A DNA stretch of 5,893 nucleotides, taken from NCBI GenBank assembly GCA_934667845.1, contig CAKUMQ010000101.1, positions 1 through 5,893 of the forward strand, in the 5' to 3' direction. Position 1 is the stretch's first letter. The number at the start of each line of letters is the position of its first letter. The notes below the pieces were generated by a model that made no database searches, had not been told where the DNA came from, and saw nothing but the letters and a program-made list of their open reading frames with translations. Source of the stretch: an uncultured Eubacteriales bacterium. Lineage in GTDB: Bacteria; Bacillota; Clostridia; Oscillospirales; Acutalibacteraceae. The position numbers and the translations under genes are program-made. Shown one piece after another: positions 1 to 5,893 of the stretch.

Positions 1-1513
1 TCTGATGAATGACCTGTCCCTCGGCAACGTGCTCGTCGTAGGCTTCCTCGATGATCGGCTCGCCCAATCCCGCAGCCTGCAGCTTGGCGATCGCATCCTC
101 TTTTTTATCCCATACGACATAGGGAACGGTCGCTTTGCCGTCCTTGACCTCCACAACGCCGCTGCCGCTGCTGACCACGAGAACGACCGTACCGTTGACA
201 TCCATATAGGAGCCGCCGACCGGGCTTTGCAGGATGATCTTTCCCGCAGCGATATATTCCGACTGGATCGTTCCGCCGGTCTGGGCAAGAAGCTGTCCGG
301 ATTCAATCGCCTTGAGCGCCTCATCCTTATGCTCTCCCTCCACATCGGGAACGACCACGACCCCTTTCGGGATCACGATCACGTCGGAATAACGGGAAAA
401 ATTGATCACTCCGGTCAGCAGCAGCGCCACAAAGGTCGCAATGCAGACCAGCGCCGCCGGAACCGCTATCTTGATCCACAGAGAAAGCGAATACAGGTCG
501 ATCTTCTTGATCTTCCCGTACCGGCGTTTTGCCGGCGGATCGGCATTCAGCTCGTGAATAAACGTCGCCACGTCGGGCGTTCTGTCTTCGACCCGCACAT
601 TCATGGCGTTGAGGATGGCGTTTTCCCTGTTGACGGAGATCGTTTTCACCAGCTTATGCGGCTCTTCCAGAATATCCTTGCTCTGGCTCTCGTATTTGGT
701 GCGGCGTTCCATGGCGTCGGGCGGGGTCTTGCCGGTGATCATCTTGTACAGAGTCGCCGCCAGCGCGTACACGTCCGTATGCGGTCCCTGATCGCCGAGA
801 CTTCTGTATTGCTCCTCCGGAGAATAGCCCGGCTTGATGATCACGGTCAGACTGCGGCTGTGCGAGGTCGTCGCATAGCGGGAAGCGCCGAAGTCGATCA
901 GCTTGACGCTTCCATCCTTCAGAAGAAAAATGTTGTCCGGGGCAATATCCCGGTGCAAAAGTCCCTCTGCATGAACGGCCTGGAGCGACTCCATGACCGG
1001 GATCATCATGGCGACCGCCCGATCCTCCGGAATGGTCTTTTCCCGCTTTAAGTAGCTTGTCAGCGTTTCCCCTTCCAGGTATTCCATGACGATATAGGCG
1101 GTCTGATTTTCCTCAAAGCTGTCAAAAATTTTGACAATGCCGCCCTCGTTCTGGAATTTCGCCAGATGCCTTGCCTCTTCGACGAATTTTTTTAATCCGT
1201 CGTGAAACTGTTCGCTTTTATCCCCGTTAAAAACCGTCAGGCGGGACTGACCGGGCATGCGCGTCGAAAACTCGCTCGGCAGATATTCCTTCACGGCGAC
1301 CTTCTGCTCCAGTTTTCCGTCCCAACCGATGTAGGTCACGCCGAAGCCGCCGTACCCGAGCACCTTTCCGATGATATACCGGTCGTGCAGAAGCGTACCC
1401 GGCTCCATGTGAACAGCCTCTTCGGCAGGCGTGCCGACAATATATCCGCAATGCGGACATATTTCAAACTCGTCGCCGAACAGCTCCATACATCCCATGC
1501 ATCTTCGACTCAT
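1..1513 (-). CDS. Membrane Ser/Thr protein kinase with N-terminal zinc ribbon and PASTA repeats (3' end cut by window edge)
   Basis: Translating the minus strand from the ATG at 1513 gives 504 uninterrupted codons that run off the left edge, so the C-terminus is missing. Residues 5-22 form a CxxC-x10-CPHC zinc ribbon (C5, C8, C19, C22). The kinase domain spans about 46-325: Gly-rich loop GYGGFG (53-58), ATP lysine K75, probable alphaC Glu E113, catalytic loop HRDIAPDN (D189, N194), DFG (207-209) and a KPGYSPEEQY segment (227-236) in the P+1 region. A basic stretch (329-337) precedes one membrane helix (about 347-370), so the kinase should be cytoplasmic. Outside lie one PASTA repeat (about 384-450) and most of a second (from about 460). 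PASTA repeats of PrkC/PknB kinases bind muropeptides, so wall sensing is the obvious inference. The zinc ribbon and the HRDIAPDN loop set it apart from standard PrkC, so I do not assign that symbol. It starts 5 bases after the upstream kinase stop and is probably translationally coupled to it. All catalytic residues are present. Confidence 0.93.
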   Translation of the reverse strand, partial: MSRRCMGCMELFGDEFEICPHCGYIVGTPAEEAVHMEPGTLLHDRYIIGKVLGYGGFGVTYIGWDGKLEQKVAVKEYLPSEFSTRMPGQSRLTVFNGDKSEQFHDGLKKFVEEARHLAKFQNEGGIVKIFDSFEENQTAYIVMEYLEGETLTSYLKREKTIPEDRAVAMMIPVMESLQAVHAEGLLHRDIAPDNIFLLKDGSVKLIDFGASRYATTSHSRSLTVIIKPGYSPEEQYRSLGDQGPHTDVYALAATLYKMITGKTPPDAMERRTKYESQSKDILEEPHKLVKTISVNRENAILNAMNVRVEDRTPDVATFIHELNADPPAKRRYGKIKKIDLYSLSLWIKIAVPAALVCIATFVALLLTGVINFSRYSDVIVIPKGVVVVPDVEGEHKDEALKAIESGQLLAQTGGTIQSEYIAAGKIILQSPVGGSYMDVNGTVVLVVSSGSGVVEVKDGKATVPYVVWDKKEDAIAKLQAAGLGEPIIEEAYDEHVAEGQVIHQ

Positions 1514-1518
1514 ACCGT

Positions 1519-3492
1519 TCAATCCTGCCCTTCAAACGTAAATTTTTCGTAGATCTCTCCGATCGGCGCCAGATTCCTGTTCTGGATCTTGGAGGAGAAA
1601 CAAGTGGGATTCAGAGGAAGCTGCCCGTCGCTGCACTTGCTGATCATCAGTGTGCTTTGGTACACATTGCCGAGCATCCAGGAGAGCAGCTTTTCCGCCG
1701 CGGCGATCTCCTCTCCGCTCCCCCCGCCGATGCTCCACTCGTAGATAAAGCGGCAGCGGATCGCCTCGCCGTTCGGATAAACACATTTCTTTTCGTAGTT
1801 GGTCACTGTCTCCCTCACCTCGTTAAGCGCCATTGTGGAGGAGAGCAGGACCGGACTGGTATTGGCTTCATTGTTCAGAAACGCAGAGCGGTCCGCAAGC
1901 CCGGTCAGATCAAATCCGGCAGACAGCAGATCCGTATATTCGGCATCACAGGCGATCACGGTATCTTCACCGAAATCCCGGAGCGACTGAAAATACGAAG
2001 ACTCATAGGGAAGCGATGCCGCACCGCTGGTGATCACATAGGCGACCGGCACCTCGATGGCAAGCGGCACCTGCTTTTTCCCGCGGTAGACATCGGCACA
2101 GGCTTTGGAAAAAAGGCACTCCTTATACTGCTCCGAGCGGAATACCGCATCCAGATCCCGCGCCTTATTCACGACCGTATCCGGCAGGCCGCTGCTCTCA
2201 AACAGCGTCGGCAGGGCGTTTTCCGCCGCAGCCTTTTCCAGCTCGCCGCGGTATTCCTCCTCCGGTATGTCGCGAAGCGCAAGGTTGACGCCGGGGAATT
2301 TCTGCTCAAAATCCGCCTTGACCGCCTCCATCGCCTCTTTTTCCGTCGATCCGTCGGCAACGGCATACCACACGGTAATATCCGCGGGCTTGAGCACCTC
2401 ATCCGCCCGCTTGGCGCTGAACACGCTGTACCCGTAGGCGGCTCCGGCGAGCAGGACAAGGCACGCTGCCAGAATACCGCCCGTTCGCCTGGCCCTCCGG
2501 CGTTTTCGCTCCGCCACCAGCGTGGTGACCTTTCGCTCGCCGTTGATCGCCGCCAGAAATTCGTCCACGGTTTTAAACCGCATATGCTTTTCCACGGCAA
2601 TGGCTTTCATGACGGCATTGCTGAGATTTTCCGACACCAGCGGATTCAGCTGATCCGGCGGCACGACGGTATCCGCGATCTTGCGGTTTGTCGACTCATC
2701 CGGCTTTACCCCCGTCAGCATAGCGTACAGTGTTGCGCCGAGCGCGTAAATATCCGTCCACGGACCGATATTCTTGCTGTTGTCATACTGTTCGACCGGA
2801 GAATAGCCCGGCTTTAGGATAATATCAATGACATCGTCCGTGGTATCGGTGAGCTTTGCCGCGCCGAGATCCATCAGTTTAATGCGGATATCCTTTCCGG
2901 AACAGATAAAAATGTTATCCGGCGCCACATCGCGGTGAACGATCCCCTGCTCGTGGAGAGACCTCAGCGCCTTTCCCACCTCATTGGCGATCAGCAGGGC
3001 AAAATCAACGCTGATCTTTCCGCCGTTCTGCGCCAGATAGGTATTCAGCGCCACGCCGTGAAGCAGCTCCATGACGATATAGGCGGTGTTGTTTTCTTCA
3101 AAGAACTCAAACACGTTCGGGATGCTTCTGTGCGCACCGAATTTGGCCATGGTCTTGGCTTCGGCGAGAAATCTCTCCTTGCGGTATTCGTATTCCGTCT
3201 GCGATTTTTTGGACACGATCAGATTTTTCAGTCCCTCTGCGCGCGTCACCAGGCGGCTGACGAAAAACTCCTTGACCGCCACGACCGTCTCCAGTTTCAG
3301 ATCATAGGCTTTGTATACGATCCCGAAGCCGCCGGAGCCGACCGCCTTTCCGAGCAGATACCGTCCCGCCAGCACCGTGCCCGGCGCAAGCTGGATCGGC
3401 TCATTCGGCCGGTCGTCCTCTACCTGACCGCAATACGGACAAACAGAAAAGGAATCCTCATATTCCTTAAAACAGGCATAGCATCGCTTCAT
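1519..3492 (-). CDS. Receptor-like Ser/Thr kinase fused to an extracellular solute-binding-protein-like domain
   Basis: A complete 657-residue protein. A zinc ribbon (C4, C7, C18, C21) is followed by a kinase domain at about 45-317: Gly loop GSGGFG (52-57), ATP lysine K74, probable alphaC Glu E111, HRDVAPDN (D188, N193), DLG in place of DFG (208-210) and KPGYSPVEQY (227-236). A basic juxtamembrane stretch (329-336) and one hydrophobic helix (about 338-358) predict a cytoplasmic kinase and an outer C-terminus. Residues 370-657 resemble family 1 ABC solute-binding proteins. They open with an ITVWYA strand, then a long helix ending in a DFEQKFPGV-like segment, then an LPTLFESSG segment, and a GQLPLN segment near the end, as in sugar-binding lipoproteins. 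I see no separate signal peptide or lipobox, so the domain is tethered by the kinase's own helix. Ligand-controlled phosphorylation is inferred. The ATG at 3492 lies 3 bases after the FHA stop and has a good ribosome binding site. Kinase call very secure; solute-binding call by sequence flavour, about 80 percent. Confidence 0.93.
   Translation of the reverse strand: MKRCYACFKEYEDSFSVCPYCGQVEDDRPNEPIQLAPGTVLAGRYLLGKAVGSGGFGIVYKAYDLKLETVVAVKEFFVSRLVTRAEGLKNLIVSKKSQTEYEYRKERFLAEAKTMAKFGAHRSIPNVFEFFEENNTAYIVMELLHGVALNTYLAQNGGKISVDFALLIANEVGKALRSLHEQGIVHRDVAPDNIFICSGKDIRIKLMDLGAAKLTDTTDDVIDIILKPGYSPVEQYDNSKNIGPWTDIYALGATLYAMLTGVKPDESTNRKIADTVVPPDQLNPLVSENLSNAVMKAIAVEKHMRFKTVDEFLAAINGERKVTTLVAERKRRRARRTGGILAACLVLLAGAAYGYSVFSAKRADEVLKPADITVWYAVADGSTEKEAMEAVKADFEQKFPGVNLALRDIPEEEYRGELEKAAAENALPTLFESSGLPDTVVNKARDLDAVFRSEQYKECLFSKACADVYRGKKQVPLAIEVPVAYVITSGAASLPYESSYFQSLRDFGEDTVIACDAEYTDLLSAGFDLTGLADRSAFLNNEANTSPVLLSSTMALNEVRETVTNYEKKCVYPNGEAIRCRFIYEWSIGGGSGEEIAAAEKLLSWMLGNVYQSTLMISKCSDGQLPLNPTCFSSKIQNRNLAPIGEIYEKFTFEGQD
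1523..1532 (-). promoter_or_regulatory. Weaker ribosome binding site of the PASTA kinase gene
   Basis: AAGGGCAGGA on the minus strand, its AGGA 9 bases before the ATG at 1513. It lies within the end of the preceding kinase gene. It is a poorer match than the others, so translation probably relies partly on coupling to the upstream gene. A second in-frame ATG six codons in would break the zinc ribbon, so the first ATG is preferred. Confidence 0.55.
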
Positions 3493-3495
3493 CCT

Positions 3496-4503
3496 TTATT
3501 GCTCCTTCGGCATATACTCTTCCCAGGAAAATGTCTCGCCGCAAAGCGGTACAAATATAAATTTGCTGCTCCCGAGCTCGATCACATCACGCGCGGCGAG
3601 CTTTTTCGATTCCTCTATGTATTCGTCATTGAGATAGGTCAGACCGCTGCTGTCCCCGGGCTGGAGGTAAAAATTCCGCTTTCTCGGCTCATAGGTGATC
3701 AGCGCGTGCTTGGCGCGCGAAACCTGATTGTCCTTGTTCAGCACAATGCGGTTGTCTTCGCTTCTTCCGATGGAGTTTTTCCCGGCGGCGATAACAAAGC
3801 TCTCGCCGAAGTGCTTCCCTCCGACGCAGACCAGCCAGCCCACGACGGGATCGACCGGTGCCGTCGGCGTCTCCTCCCGCGCCATTCCCGCCGATGCGGT
3901 GCTGAAATAGCTCATGGTTTTCCCGCCGCTGCTCGCGGAGGCGTTCTTCACGGCATCCCGCAGGGAGGGCGCCGGTTCGGGCGCATGTGCCTTTTCGGCC
4001 GGTTCCGTTTCCGCCACAGCCTGCGGCACGGGGGCAGCCGGCGCTTTATTCGGTTCAAGCCCCGCTTCGCTTCCGGGATCCGCTTCCGGCAGCTCCTCCG
4101 GATCCGTCTGCATCGGCAGCGGACTGCTCGGCATCTGCCAGAAGTTGAGCGTGCGCCCGCGGTCGTCTTTTTTGCCGTCCGCCGCCAAAGGCGCCCCCTG
4201 CTGCTCAAGCACGTCGGTAGGCGTACCCCACGCAGAGCCGGGTACAGGCCCGGGGCCTCCCGTTTTTACCGGATGGTCAAAGGTATTTCCCTGCGGCGTC
4301 GGCTGGGGGATAGGCGGCTGCACCGGCGTAGGCACCGCTTCCTTAGCGCTCTTGTCGTTTTTATGCCCCCAGCCGAACCGCTTTTTCTCCGTTGCCGGTG
4401 CGGCAGCGGGAGCTGAGACACCGACTCCCTCTCCGCAATGCGGACACACCGCATAACTGTCGCCGTCGAAAAAATGACCGTTTTTGCATTTTACCACATT
4501 CAT
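3496..4503 (-). CDS. FHA-domain protein with N-terminal zinc ribbon and long Pro/Ala-rich linker
   Basis: A 335-residue protein with no membrane segment, so probably cytoplasmic. Residues 6-23 form a likely Cys3His zinc ribbon (C6, H10, C20, C23, ending CPHCG). Residues about 30-215 are a low-complexity linker rich in Pro, Ala and Glu. Within it, two similar motifs stand out: GRTLNFW (116-122) and GKTMSYF (194-200). The FHA domain covers about 222-320: SIGRS (244-248, with the phosphate-contacting Arg R247), VSRAKHA (261-267) and TYLND (289-293). FHA domains bind phosphothreonine peptides, so this is the reader of the circuit written by the two kinases and erased by the two phosphatases beside it. 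Its partner is unknown; its own linker Thr residues or the kinases' activation loops are candidates. The SRAKH motif has one residue more than the usual S-R-x-H. The start ATG has a strong GGGAGG ribosome binding site 7 bases upstream. The FHA assignment is firm; the target is not visible. Confidence 0.93.
   Translation of the reverse strand: MNVVKCKNGHFFDGDSYAVCPHCGEGVGVSAPAAAPATEKKRFGWGHKNDKSAKEAVPTPVQPPIPQPTPQGNTFDHPVKTGGPGPVPGSAWGTPTDVLEQQGAPLAADGKKDDRGRTLNFWQMPSSPLPMQTDPEELPEADPGSEAGLEPNKAPAAPVPQAVAETEPAEKAHAPEPAPSLRDAVKNASASSGGKTMSYFSTASAGMAREETPTAPVDPVVGWLVCVGGKHFGESFVIAAGKNSIGRSEDNRIVLNKDNQVSRAKHALITYEPRKRNFYLQPGDSSGLTYLNDEYIEESKKLAARDVIELGSSKFIFVPLCGETFSWEEYMPKEQ
3502..3508 (-). promoter_or_regulatory. 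Ribosome binding site of the solute-binding kinase gene
   Basis: GAAGGAG on the minus strand, 9 bases before the ATG at 3492. It lies inside the last codons of the FHA gene, so ribosomes finishing FHA translation would stop right beside this start; translational coupling is likely. Confidence 0.75.
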
Positions 4504-4510
4504 TGGTTTT

Positions 4511-4516
4511 CCTCCC
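4511..4516 (-). promoter_or_regulatory. Ribosome binding site of the FHA gene
   Basis: GGGAGG on the minus strand, 7 bases before the ATG at 4503 and within the 16-base gap. It is the strongest of the Shine-Dalgarno sequences in this operon, which may mean the FHA protein is made in larger amounts than the kinases. Confidence 0.8.
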
Positions 4517-4519
4517 GCC

Positions 4520-5317
4520 TTATTTGACCCGGATGATGGCAGCCGTCATATTGTCCCTGTCGGTCCTCTCCGCCTTTGCCTTCTTCTGCGCCTTGATCTC
4601 CAGTGCCTGCAGCGCTTCGCTTATATTGCTGAAATTGTTTATCACCCGGCACAGTTCCTCGTCCGAAACCAGCTTATACAGCCCGTCGGACATCACGATA
4701 ACCCGGTCGTCTTTCTTCAGCGGCAGCGGACGGTCGTTGTAATCCACAAGATCCAGCTGGCCGATACCCAAAAAGCTGATGAGCGTTTCGCCCCTTGCCT
4801 GCTCTCTGGCATATTCCTCTTCACCGATCAGCCCGGCGTTTCTTTTTTCATTCAGAACCGTCAGATAGGTGTGATCAAGCGTAAACTGGACAAATTCCCC
4901 GTCCCTGAGCAAATAGGCGCGGCTGTCCCCGACCGAGCTCCAATACAGCTGATCACCCGAGATCAACAGCGCCACCAGGGTGCTCCCCGCGTTCAGCGGT
5001 TTACCGTCCCGCCCTTTAAGCGACGCGACCCGGCTGTTGGCCTGCTGTGTTTCTCTCTCAAGAAACGCGGCGGGGTCACTGCACGGATAGTCGCGGTTAT
5101 AGGCGGCTAAAAACGAATCCACTGCCAGACTGCTCGCCAGCTTGCCGCCCGAATATCCTCCCATGCCGTCGCAAAGGACCAGCAGTCCCTCCTCCGGTCT
5201 AAGTTCGCAGCCGATGCTGTCCTGCTGATCCTCCCGGTCTCCGAGCACCGTCAGCATAGCCAGCTCTGTTTTGGCATTTTCATCGGAAAATTGCTGATTA
5301 TCCCTATGGAATTGCAT
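4520..5317 (-). CDS. PP2C-family Ser/Thr protein phosphatase (complete)
   Basis: A 265-residue cytoplasmic PP2C (PPM) phosphatase, expected to remove phosphate from Ser/Thr of the kinases and their targets using two or more Mn/Mg ions. Metal-binding and family motifs are all present: REDQQD (28-33, D33), DGMGG (50-54), GSTLV (111-115), GDSRAYL (130-136), DHT (148-150), SDGLY (210-214, D211) and DN (255-256) followed by MTAAII. The length is close to the usual 240-260 residues of single-domain bacterial PP2Cs, and there is no membrane helix. I chose the ATG at 5317 because a GAGGTG ribosome binding site lies 5 bases upstream. A TTG at 5347 in the same frame would add ten residues unlike PP2C and would overlap the preceding gene by 17 bases. 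With the ATG start the gene begins 13 bases after the upstream phosphatase stops and ends 16 bases before the FHA gene starts. Confidence 0.95.
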   Translation of the reverse strand: MQFHRDNQQFSDENAKTELAMLTVLGDREDQQDSIGCELRPEEGLLVLCDGMGGYSGGKLASSLAVDSFLAAYNRDYPCSDPAAFLERETQQANSRVASLKGRDGKPLNAGSTLVALLISGDQLYWSSVGDSRAYLLRDGEFVQFTLDHTYLTVLNEKRNAGLIGEEEYAREQARGETLISFLGIGQLDLVDYNDRPLPLKKDDRVIVMSDGLYKLVSDEELCRVINNFSNISEALQALEIKAQKKAKAERTDRDNMTAAIIRVK

Positions 5318-5322
5318 ATACG

Positions 5323-5328
5323 CACCTC
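5323..5328 (-). promoter_or_regulatory. Ribosome binding site of the complete PP2C gene
   Basis: GAGGTG on the minus strand, 5 bases before the ATG at 5317, in the short gap after the upstream phosphatase stop. It decides the start in favour of this ATG over the in-frame TTG at 5347. Confidence 0.7.
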
Positions 5329-5330
5329 GG

Positions 5331-5893
5331 TTAAAGCCACACCGCAACAGCGGAATTATTATCCATATCGGTTCCGGCTCCGTTTTCGCGAACGACTCTG
5401 ACCATGGAATCCAGCCATTCCTCCACGCTGCCGGCTTTTTTCAGCAGCTCACACATGGTCTTTTCCTCGATCAGCTCCCAAAAGCCGTCGGAGCAGAGCA
5501 AAAAAGCCTGACATTTGCTTAACGGGATCCGCGGCAAAAGCGCATACATCGGCTCCTCCCAGTCGATCCCGATGACCCGCAGCAATATGTTGCGGTCGGG
5601 GTGATGCCGTATCTCGCTTTCCTTGATCTCACCGGAAAGAGCCAGCATCTGCGGAATGCTGTGGTCAAGCGTTCGGGTTCTGACCTTATTCCGCCGGAAC
5701 ACATACCCGCGCGAATCACCCACATAACCGATATAGGCGTCGGAGCCGTCCGTGACGACCGCCACGCCCGTCGTTTTCATTTTTCTGCCGGCATTCCGCG
5801 CCTTTTGCTCGGCGGTAATGATATCCTGCGCCGCGCAAAAGGTCTGTCCCAGAAAATCGGCAGCGTCCGTCACCTCGGAAAAGCGGCTTTTAA
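5331..5893 (-). CDS. PP2C-family Ser/Thr protein phosphatase (5' end cut by window edge)
   Basis: The reading frame is open from the right edge of the window to the TAA at 5331-5333, so only the C-terminal 187 or so residues are seen. Visible PP2C motifs in order are: KTTGVAVV (the GTTxxxxx strand), GYVGDSRGY, LDHS, the segment HHPDRNILLRVIG, LLCSDGFWEL and a final DNNSAVAVWL with the metal-binding DN pair. The DGMGG and first Asp motifs must lie beyond the edge. A GTG at 5871-5873 could be read as a start, but a protein beginning there would lack half of the metal-binding site, and the frame continues upstream, so I treat the gene as partial. It is clearly different in sequence from the PP2C encoded just downstream, so this is not a recent tandem duplication. 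It is the first gene visible in the operon; others may precede it. Confidence 0.9.
   Translation of the reverse strand, partial: KSRFSEVTDAADFLGQTFCAAQDIITAEQKARNAGRKMKTTGVAVVTDGSDAYIGYVGDSRGYVFRRNKVRTRTLDHSIPQMLALSGEIKESEIRHHPDRNILLRVIGIDWEEPMYALLPRIPLSKCQAFLLCSDGFWELIEEKTMCELLKKAGSVEEWLDSMVRVVRENGAGTDMDNNSAVAVWL

Noticed and set aside
5..1051. A plus-strand open frame at the left edge, opposite the PASTA kinase.
   Set aside because: The minus strand gives 504 continuous codons with a complete kinase motif set, while the plus frame has no recognisable features.
1227..1460. A minus-strand frame within the PASTA kinase region, considered as a separate small gene.
   Set aside because: It is out of frame with the kinase coding sequence, overlaps it fully, and has no ribosome binding site or domain.
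817..2815. A 19-base exact match between 817-835 and 2797-2815, considered as a DNA repeat.
   Set aside because: It encodes the same conserved KPGYSP kinase segment in both paralogues, so homology and protein constraint explain it.
1657..2817. A long plus-strand open frame opposite the solute-binding kinase gene.
   Set aside because: Low-complexity basic composition, no domain, and full overlap with a gene that has clear motifs; a codon-bias shadow.
2935..4416. A long open frame on the plus strand opposite the FHA gene and the start of the solute-binding kinase.
   Set aside because: It is antisense to two securely identified genes. Its translation is rich in Arg, His, Leu and Gln with no recognisable domain. 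Such frames are expected opposite GC-rich codons.
5318..5347. TTG at 5347 as start of the complete PP2C gene.
   Set aside because: It overlaps the upstream gene, adds ten residues unlike PP2C, and a well-spaced GAGGTG precedes the ATG at 5317.
5871..5873. GTG as start of the first PP2C gene.
   Set aside because: A protein from here would lack the N-terminal metal-binding motifs, and the frame stays open to the window edge; the gene is cut by the window, not truncated in nature.

Overview
The window is almost entirely coding. It holds five genes, all on the minus strand and read from right to left, separated by gaps of only 13, 16, 3 and 5 bases. This looks like the middle of one operon. In transcription order the genes encode: a PP2C-type protein phosphatase (5' end beyond the right edge, 5331-5893); a second, complete PP2C phosphatase (4520-5317); a zinc-ribbon plus FHA-domain protein (3496-4503); a transmembrane Ser/Thr kinase whose C-terminal half resembles an ABC solute-binding protein (1519-3492); and a second transmembrane Ser/Thr kinase with PASTA repeats (1-1513, 3' end beyond the left edge). 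No promoter, terminator, RNA gene, mobile element or repeat array is visible. The non-coding DNA amounts to 37 bases.

The organism is most likely an anaerobic member of the Clostridia, with Oscillospiraceae/Ruminococcaceae-like a reasonable guess. This is inferred from strong GGAGG-type ribosome binding sites, a moderately high GC content (mid-fifties percent by eye), and the style of the proteins: PASTA kinases, and an FHA protein beginning with a C-x-N-G-H...CPHCG zinc ribbon. No marker gene allows a firmer placement.

Together the genes form a complete protein-phosphorylation circuit: two writers (membrane kinases), one reader (FHA, which binds phosphothreonine) and two erasers (PP2C phosphatases). 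The two kinases share a cytoplasmic layout (CxxC...CPxCG zinc ribbon, then kinase domain, then one membrane helix) but carry different outer domains. One has PASTA repeats, which in known kinases bind cell-wall muropeptides. The other has a type-2 periplasmic-binding-protein-like domain expected to bind a small solute. The FHA protein carries an N-terminal zinc ribbon of related design and a long Pro/Ala-rich linker with two similar Thr-containing motifs that could be kinase targets. The most unusual element is the kinase/solute-binding-protein fusion, a plausible one-piece nutrient receptor kinase.
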